This document shows, piece after piece, positions 43,441 to 49,860 of a stretch of DNA of 49,860 nt. A program made the position numbers and the translations under genes. The stretch is from Gracilaria vermiculophylla (Eukaryota > Rhodophyta > Florideophyceae > Gracilariales > Gracilariaceae). Position 1 is the first letter of the stretch. Each line of letters opens with the position of its first letter. Where the stretch lies: assembly GCA_019155205.2 (NCBI GenBank), contig JAHNZQ020000181.1:2147091-2196950 (forward strand), given 5' to 3'. The notes under the pieces were generated by a model. The model had not been told where the DNA came from. It worked only from the letters and a program-made list of their open reading frames with translations, and searched no databases.

Positions 43441-43794
43441 TTGTCATCCTCGCCGCGCTTCATTGCACGCCTGGCCGCCGCCCAGCACGCCGCCCAGTTG
43501 TGCCGCCGTCTCAGCATCGTAAGCTTTACTCAGCACCTCAGTCCACGCACTCTGCGCCGACGGCGCCCTCGTTGCGCCGAGCTGTCTACGCCTGGATCTC
43601 GGCCCCAACATATGGGGCTGTACGTCACAACTTTTCTTGTGACCAAATCAATTTCGCAGCCTCACCGACGTTTCGCCGCTCCCGAGTCTCCCGCTTGCGC
43701 CACCTCCCTCCGCTGCCGCTGCCACTGCCGCACCCCTTGCACACTCCCTATCTCCCTCCGTTTGCGCGGAACCCTGTCCGACAGATCTCTTTCT

Positions 43795-43801
43795 TATAAA
43801 T
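43795..43801 (+). promoter_or_regulatory. Candidate TATA box of R1 copy 3
   Basis: TATAAAT in the same context as 40849-40855 (CGCTGAACAACAGCTACTGG directly after), 372 bp before the ATG at 44167. Confidence 0.45.
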
Positions 43802-44166
43802 CGCTGAACAACAGCTACTGGAACACGCGCTGCGCAATTACACGCTCCGCCACTGAATTCAATCACGCCCGTCATAACTCGACACGGAGAGCGGCTGAGC
43901 TTAACGACACCTCTGCACAGAAATCTTGGCCATGTTCACAAATCACGGTCTTCCTCGCGCCCACGACGCTTTTAATGCCAGCCTCGCCGTCTCACCCTAG
44001 CTCAACAACCTTCGTCCGAATCTACGCTTAATTCCGAGCTATCCACAACTCAATTCGAGCGATCCCCACGACCCCCACCACTATGTAAACGCCCCGCAAC
44101 TTGCGATAGCGATAATTCTCTGACGCCGCGCACCTGCACCGCCAAATACTCGCCTTCTCTTTGACG

Positions 44167-45153
44167 ATGACGTCAAACCATTTTGCACCTTGTGATGGAA
44201 TCGCTAACGCCCTCGCTGCAGCGCCCGAAGGTACCTTACGCGGCATACGCCTCAACTGCGCTGCTGAAACCGCCCATCCACACCGCAGATTGATCTCTTT
44301 CCATTCGACGATGACACCCCCCCTCCCTGCACAATCTGCTGGGCTCGCTGCCGCCATTGTCGCGGCGCACGAGTGTGCCTCGCGCGGTATACGCTTCAGC
44401 TGCGCTGCTGATGCCGCTCATCCGCACGGCGGCATGGTTGCCTTCCCATTATCGATCACGTCCCGAATCTTCCGATCTTCTGCTGGGATCGCTGCCGCTC
44501 TCGGAGCTGCGCACGAGTGCGTATCGCTTGGGATACGGATCAAGGGCGCTGCCAAAGCCGCTACTGCTTTACTACGCACATCCAACCATCAGAAGCACGC
44601 ACAACAAACAGTTCTGGGCAAAGGGCAGCGCGGCACCGGCGGGGCTCCAGTAATAATCTTGCGTGGGACGCTTGGCACAGCTTTGTGCATTGCGACGGTG
44701 GCGCATGTCGCCCGCAGACCAAAAAGGGGTCCAAGTCGTCCATTCTGCGCCGCCGATGCTGCGCAGCCGCCGCCCAGCTGCGCATCGAAGATACTCGCTG
44801 CCGATAGCGGTGCAGTATCTGGCGAAATTGAACGCGTATATAAGGAAACTAAGGTGCTGCTGCGCAAGGTGGTGCACTTGGCCGTCATCTTGTGGTTTGG
44901 CAGACTGAGTTGGCCACCCGCAAGAGATGTTTGCCAGCCGACAGCGTGCTCTACGGGAGGAGACGCGGGAGCAGACAAACAACCTCGCGGTTTTATGCTT
45001 CGCAGTTCTCTGAGATGCCACCATATTCCGCTGGTCAACACTCTTAGAGCCAGTCTGGTACTCGCTTCATCGCCGTCGTCGTCGCCTCCTGTAGCTTTAA
45101 GCTTTGACCGTCGTAGCTTTTTGCTCCGGTCCTCGTACTCTCGGACGAGATGA
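44167..45153 (+). CDS. R1 protein, copy 3: alanine-rich protein with three 48-residue units
   Basis: 328 codons from an ATG that aligns exactly with the start of copy 2 (MTSNHFAPCDG versus MTLSIFAPCDG). Three tandem 144-bp units follow without gaps: nucleotides 44191-44334, 44335-44478 and 44479 to about 44600. Each unit reads roughly (S/C)(A/D)G(L/I)A-AL-AAHEC-S-GIR, then CAA-AAHPH and F-S-T. Conserved later blocks are VLLRKVVHLAVILW, GGDAGADKQPRG, NTLRASL and LSFDRRSFLLRSS. Cys and His recur within the units, which might bind metal, but this is a guess. The open frame is unbroken and has the same stop as copies 1 and 2. Function unknown; no family recognised. Confidence 0.62.
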   Translation: MTSNHFAPCDGIANALAAAPEGTLRGIRLNCAAETAHPHRRLISFHSTMTPPLPAQSAGLAAAIVAAHECASRGIRFSCAADAAHPHGGMVAFPLSITSRIFRSSAGIAAALGAAHECVSLGIRIKGAAKAATALLRTSNHQKHAQQTVLGKGQRGTGGAPVIILRGTLGTALCIATVAHVARRPKRGPSRPFCAADAAQPPPSCASKILAADSGAVSGEIERVYKETKVLLRKVVHLAVILWFGRLSWPPARDVCQPTACSTGGDAGADKQPRGFMLRSSLRCHHIPLVNTLRASLVLASSPSSSPPVALSFDRRSFLLRSSYSRTR

Positions 45154-45801
45154 CGACGCTGCTCTCCGTTTCTCTTCTTTCCCTCTTTCCCCTTCTGCTA
45201 TTGCTTAGATGCTGGTAAAGATAACCGCTGAAAGTTGAGCCGTTTCTTGGTGCTTTACAAGTCTCATCACGTAGCGGGATTGCGCAAATACCGATGGTGC
45301 CAATACTCTGAGAGAGCGCTGTTCCTCTCAAAGCTGCACAAAGTAAAAATTAGAAAGCGCCTCTTTCGAGCTTGATGATCTGGGACAAGTTATCTTGGCA
45401 TGTGTTGTTTTTGTCTGCGAAAAGGTGGCGTCTTCTGTGACCTCACATATCAAACAGCTACGTTGTGCATTTTTGATAATTTGATTCCAGGGGGCGTTTT
45501 AAAAGGTGAAACATTCCATAGCCACCTTAATCGGTTTCCAATATCGAGATGATGTAAGGTAAGCCACGCAACAAAAATAAAACACAGCTCCTGCGTGCAA
45601 ATACTTGAGAATATCAATGAAACAAAAGCTTTATGCTTTTGATGATGATATTTTGTGATTTTGGGATATTTCAGTGATCGAGACAGATTTATCGCAAATG
45701 GGCACAGTTTTTTGGTGGAATAGGTTAGCGTGTTTGCAGTTTCAACCAGGATTTGTCCTACAAGAAATGTCTTTTTGCATTTCGAGCTTTGGTTGTAAGG
45801 A

Positions 45802-46047
45802 ATGTCTTGTCGAGTAAATAACCGATGTTGCGTTCACACATCCACTTGGCTGAAACCGTTCTTGAAGAACGTTGTGTTTTTGAGGCTCATTCCCAAAATA
45901 CAGGGGCCTTTTTCGGCTCTTTTTTTTTCTGACGATTCGCTACTGAACCCTTTTGGCCCTGCAGATGAGATGCTCACAAATCTCGCGTTAATGCAACCGA
46001 GCGCACTAGCCTCTATCGGATCAGCGCCCTCGTATGGGGTCAAATGA
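45802..46047 (+). CDS. Small ORF in R1 3' flank, copy 3
   Basis: An 81-codon ATG ORF. Its first ~63 codons match the ORF at 821-1099 without indels (MSC, CVH, NVVFL, SLLNP). The end lies beyond the repeat boundary. The start context AAGGAATGTCTTGT is the same in both. It may be DNA-level similarity only. Confidence 0.2.
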   Translation: MSCRVNNRCCVHTSTWLKPFLKNVVFLRLIPKIQGPFSALFFSDDSLLNPFGPADEMLTNLALMQPSALASIGSAPSYGVK

Positions 46048-47564
46048 CCTCTAATGAAGTCAGTTGTAATTACTTCAAAATAACGTCAAAACATTAAAAT
46101 CTTTTCTATTTGCTATCCTTTTGATATCCTTATCATGTTGTCAATGCAGGCAGCGCTAAACCGCATCCACCAAACACAATTGTCAATTATAACTGTTACA
46201 TCATTCGAAGCTGCTAACAACATCCGTGAACTATGAAATCGCCCACAGATCCTTGCAGAACTGCAAATAAAACCGTCGAAAGCCTCGCACAGTTGATCAC
46301 CAGTGACACGGAATGTAAACGCTACTAGAAATCTTTGTGGAAGTCATCCGCGGTACAAAATATAGTTTATTATGTCGCTTTTTGCATAATCCACACGGTC
46401 AATCTCACATTTTTTACTTAAAACTTTAGCTTGGTCAACAATTGGAAAAGCGTTATTCCACCTTTTTCCTGTTTCAATCTTTTTACTGGTTTTAACTATG
46501 CCCAGTACACATCATAAGTATCAAGCACTGCAATTGAACAAAAAGAAATCAAAACTGCTGAGAACGGGAGTATTGTGACACCATTGAATATGCAAAAATT
46601 ATAAAAGCATTAATGTGATAAACAACAACAGACAACGTGCCAATCTGCTATTTCTCGTGGCCTAAGATGTGAAATCTGTACTACATTGAGTCTTCTGAAT
46701 TCTTGCATGCAAATACATCAGTGAAAAGTTACTGGATCAGCAGAAAATGATTATCTAACCAATTCATGCTGCTTTAGAAAATAATGCATTGTATTTTTTT
46801 TTCGGGATGCATTCTGTACATTCTTTGCAGTTTATAGTGAGCAAAATTAAAATTCGCATTAAAAGCAAAGACACATGAAGGACCTCCGGAGCGGAACTCA
46901 TAAAACTCTTTACATGTTTTAATCTAAGCACTCCCAATGAGTTTTCTCGTAGACGAGAGCTTTGGAGCATTGAGCATTTTTCTAAGTTCATTCCTCAGGA
47001 AATTATTAAGTTTAGTATGTCTCCAAACAGATGTGAAATGCTCAGGAGTTCAATGTGTTTTAGTATGAATGGCATGACTGAAGAGCAGGGAAGCATGCAA
47101 TGAGTTTTTATAGCCGACGTTTTGGAGGCCATCGAAAACCATGGCAGGTCTTTTGTCACGATATCACATGCCTTATGTGTTGAAGAAGAGATATCACGAT
47201 GGAATGAATTAGAAGTTAACTGACTCGATGTTGGGATTCCTCACTTTACAGAACTAAATCGAAAGCTGGAAATGGTCTTTAAATGCAAGCCGCTTGTTGT
47301 GGACGAAATGATATAATGTTGAATAGTGAGCTTAATATGGGGGCTAATAGTTCGGAACAGGGTTAAGATCCTGATATTGCCCATGGAACTGGTCTTTTAC
47401 TCCATTTAAAGTAGGAAACAACTGTGATTTTCATCAGATCGTTTTTGTATGCGCCGATTCTTTTCCTGTGTCTGTCAACACCACTAAAAGACTCATGAAT
47501 AAAGGATTGAGATTTACTAGAGCTGTCAAAAAATGCTTTTCTAGGATTTCCCACGACACATATA
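46000..47564. other. AT-rich unassigned stretch
   Basis: Noticeably richer in A and T than the rest. Only short frames (for example 46764-46991 minus). No repeat partner or domain was recognised. It could be host intergenic DNA. Confidence 0.4.
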
Positions 47565-48118
47565 TGTGGTACTGTTAGCCCTCCTGCCAAGGTAGTAAAG
47601 CACAACGTCCGATAGGAGTTTTTGTTGACTCCAAAGGCGCGTATTCCTAAAGGTGGTCTCCGGTATCCGCTGTCGCGAGCCGGGAGAGTTCTGAAAGGGG
47701 ATCCGCAAACACCAAGCGGAGGGGGAAGGTTCACTGGGCGGACAATGCTGCTACAGGCGCTGCTATGATGCGACCTGGGGATCGGCGGCTTAGAAACCTG
47801 CGTAGATCGACAAGAGACTCCAACCGGAAAAGTAGAAGAAGACTCAAGGGTGCTTGTCTTTACTTTCCCAGAGGTGGAGCTCACCCAATAGGTTAAATAC
47901 CAAGCCGGGAGCCCACCTCAGCAGGTCTCACTACAGTACTAATTACCTGCCTAAATTAACTAACATAAATAATAATTCTACCGTTCCTCAAGGATACTGT
48001 AGCGCACGCGGGCGAGATTATGCACCACGCGGCCCAGCTAAAAAAATACGAGCCCTTCTTAGGAATATTATAACTAAAGGACAAACCACCCTATTTCCGT
48101 AGGAGCCACTGTACTACA
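47565..48118 (-). repeat. 3' LTR of element C
   Basis: 554 bp, aligned along its length with the LTRs of B. The preceding five bases are ATATA; the partner duplication would be outside the window. Confidence 0.9.
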
Positions 48119-48132
48119 TACCCCCTTTCCTG
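48119..48132 (-). other. Polypurine tract of element C
   Basis: Minus strand AGGAAAGGGGGTA directly before TGTAGT, as in B. Confidence 0.7.
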
Positions 48133-48629
48133 AATTGCACCACGTCCTCGAGGTGGATCTTCCGCTTTCTTGATCCCTGCGGTGGCTGCTATCGGTGTTG
48201 CGGCATGTGCAGCCTCCAGCGGTTCGCCCGTTCTCTCCTTCAGGCATTCCTTCTCATCTCCATACTCCTGCGCGGAGTGTTGCCGTGAGTTCGCGTTTCA
48301 CTCCTTGCGGCGTTCGTGGGCTCTGCTCCTCCTTCACCCGGCTGCATCCGCTCCTTCTTGGCGTCACCTGTCGGTGCTGCTGCGCCACTCGGCAGCGCGG
48401 GTGTCCGCGTGTTCCGGCGTACCGCGGGCGGTGCAAGCGCACACTTCCGTGGACGGAGCGTGGGTCAGTCCCGCGAGGATACCGACCCCCTGGAGGCGCT
48501 AGCCACTTTGACTCCTTCAAGGTTACTCCTTTTGGCAACACCCGCTTCTTCGCGTCCGCCCATCCGATCTACGTGAAGGTGCCGGACTCATAAGTCTCTT
48601 GTCCGCACTTCCGTCGTTTTCCGTTGGAT

Positions 48630-49860
48630 ATGAGCGCGCGCCCCGCGATGGTGCTCCATAACTCGCCTGATGCCGGTCGCCCGGCTTCGCCTCGGATTCC
48701 ACGGTGGCGGCTTGACATGGCTCCCTCCGCGGTGGTGCATATAACTTCGAATCAATCCCCGAGTGGTGTCAGGTCTCTCTCCTCAGGTGCAACCACGCGT
48801 TTGGTCGCCATCCACCCTGTTTCGTACGCCTTCGGAATGTCCTCTCCTACTCCAGCGCCGACATCCCCTTCCAATCCTGAGGTGTATCACACCTCGACTG
48901 GAGCGCCGTTCCGTCCAGGAGAACACTTCGATCATCGCACCACGCGGGTGTTTGTCCCGTTCCATGATAGGCGCGTGAGTCTCCCCTGTCCCGTGGAGGA
49001 CTACATTCACCATTTTGGGCCGTACCTGCAGGCGATGCGGTTCCGCGCCGTCCCGGAGATTGCTTGGAACGACCAGAAGCGGAACCGCGTCGACGCATAC
49101 CGCGCCCATGGGCTTCAGACTCCGGTACATGGTTATAATGCTCCGACCACGGTAGGACATTGCGACACTCTTTATCTGAGGTGCGCTGAAGAACGAGAGA
49201 TCCAGGCGCGACTCCAGGTCCTGCTCCACAAGGTGAGCTTGCACCAGAGAGCGGGGCGAACCGGAAGCATCGCCGATGGACGCTCCGCCCTTGCGGTGTT
49301 GCCCTTCGATCCCCCATACGACCACCTGTACTGGCTCAATCGAAATCGATGGGGGACACACCTCGCGGATAAAACTCGCGTACGCACCGCATTCGGGTAA
49401 TTCTACGGATGGCATAATACGGAGTTCCACGATATACCCTACGGGCAACGGCCGAAGTATTACCTTAAGGTGAACGACTCCTGGAGGGACCACTGGGTTT
49501 CCCCGCATCTCTGCGTGGCGACGCCCATAACCTTCGCGTATCATACCTCTGAGGTTCTGGATCCACATGACTCCCTAGGGCGGTTCGTCATGCTGGTCGC
49601 CTCGACGGAGTTTGCAGTCGGCACCCTGATGGCGTACCTCCAAGCGACGGACGAAGGCGTAACTTCCTATACCCTGTGCCGCGACGGCCGCCTCTACTGG
49701 GACTCGTCATATCAGCCGACCGCCGGGCGTTTGCTCCCCTTATCGGCGTCCATCATACGGGTCCTGCGCTCCTTTGGAATCCGAAATCTGGGTAAGGGCA
49801 CCGCATGGAGCGAGTCCAAAGCGGAGACACTGTTGGATTACAACCTCCAGGTCGCGTGGA
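48630..49860 (+). pseudogene. Antisense ORF (aORF) of element C, 5' part, one stop
   Basis: From ATG 48630 the frame is open to a TAA at 49398-49400 (Tyr in B) and then open again to the window end. It reads the same protein as B with many substitutions: MSSPTPAPTSPSNPEVY, FRPGEHFDHRTTRVFVPFHD, EDYIHHFGPYLQAMRFRAVP, EREIQARLQVLLHK, LYWLNRNRW, NDSWRDHWVSPH, TLMAYLQATDEG. It lacks the first B stop and the Trp/stop change near B 31054, so the ancestral frame was continuous. A region of weaker, shifted frames (48170-48590) lies between LTR and ATG and is also similar between B and C; it may be a leader or further exon. Confidence 0.75.

Larger units (their letters stand above)
43480..45995 (+). 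repeat. Dispersed repeat R1, copy 3 (most complete)
   Basis: It contains a 5' region with TATA box, the 328-codon gene, and an ~840-bp 3' flank shared with copy 1. It lacks the ~134-bp block of copy 1 (junction near 45629). The ends were set by comparison and are approximate. No terminal repeats or target duplication were recognised. Confidence 0.8.
47565..49860 (-). mobile_element. Gypsy element C (family 1), left end only
   Basis: 3' LTR (47565-48118), polypurine tract and most of the aORF; the gag-pol lies beyond the right edge. The LTR ends are TGTGGT and ACTACA. Confidence 0.9.

Noticed and set aside
40540..45995. R1 copies 2 and 3 as LTRs of one large retrotransposon around the helicase piece
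   Set aside because: They contain a TATA-preceded gene, do not show TG...CA ends, and differ more from each other than copy 3 does from copy 1.
1..49860. CRISPR arrays, rRNA, tRNA genes or bacterial operons
   Set aside because: No regularly spaced short repeats, no rRNA-like blocks and no complete cloverleaf were seen; the content is eukaryotic mobile elements.

Overview
The window is repeat-dense eukaryotic nuclear DNA, built almost entirely of decayed mobile elements. It contains several Ty3/gypsy LTR retrotransposons with chromodomain-type pol genes, one Ty1/copia element, one PIF/Harbinger transposase, LTR fragments and two-copy repeats. There are no operons, and no rRNA or tRNA gene was seen. 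The only recognisable cellular gene is a broken DEAD-box helicase copy. The stop codons used fit the standard code. The element set would suit a protist or alga (oomycete- or red-alga-like), but the sequence alone does not settle the taxon.

Layout. 1-1010 is the 3' part of repeat R1 (copy 1). 1818-2371 is a solo LTR with a perfect 5-bp target duplication. 2692-4286 is a Harbinger remnant. 5985-7735 is a truncated gypsy element D, with repeat R2 outside its LTR and the 5' part of gag. 7736-8242 is an LTR of a second family (LTR-2). 8930-17830 is gypsy element A (gag-pol on minus; it holds an assembly gap). 17830-25150 is a strongly decayed second-family gypsy element F2, with an LTR-2 copy and then R2. 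25430-27700 is unassigned. 28200-29205 plus 39707-40250 are two halves of one copia element (minus), split by gypsy element B (29206-39706). 40540-42440 and 43480-45995 are R1 copies 2 and 3, each carrying a long open reading frame, with the helicase pseudogene between them. 46000-47564 is unassigned. 47565 to the window end is the left end of gypsy element C.

Family-1 gypsy elements (A, B, C, D and the solo LTR) share a ~555-bp LTR with TGTGGT...ACCACA ends. In the sense (minus) orientation the order is LTR, primer site, long gag, protease, RT, RNase H, integrase, chromodomain, then about 2.8 kb of extra DNA before the polypurine tract and 3' LTR. The extra DNA carries a convergent ~700-codon antisense ORF (aORF), seen in B and C and as its 3' part in A. 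F2 appears to keep diverged traces of the same aORF in the same relative place.

The two most unusual signals are this aORF and the R1 family. R1 encodes an alanine-rich protein with 48-residue tandem units: two units in one copy, three in another, and the same start and stop in both. Other notable items are two adjacent perfect palindromes at 18319-18385 and the insertion of B exactly within the catalytic DD motif of the copia reverse transcriptase.
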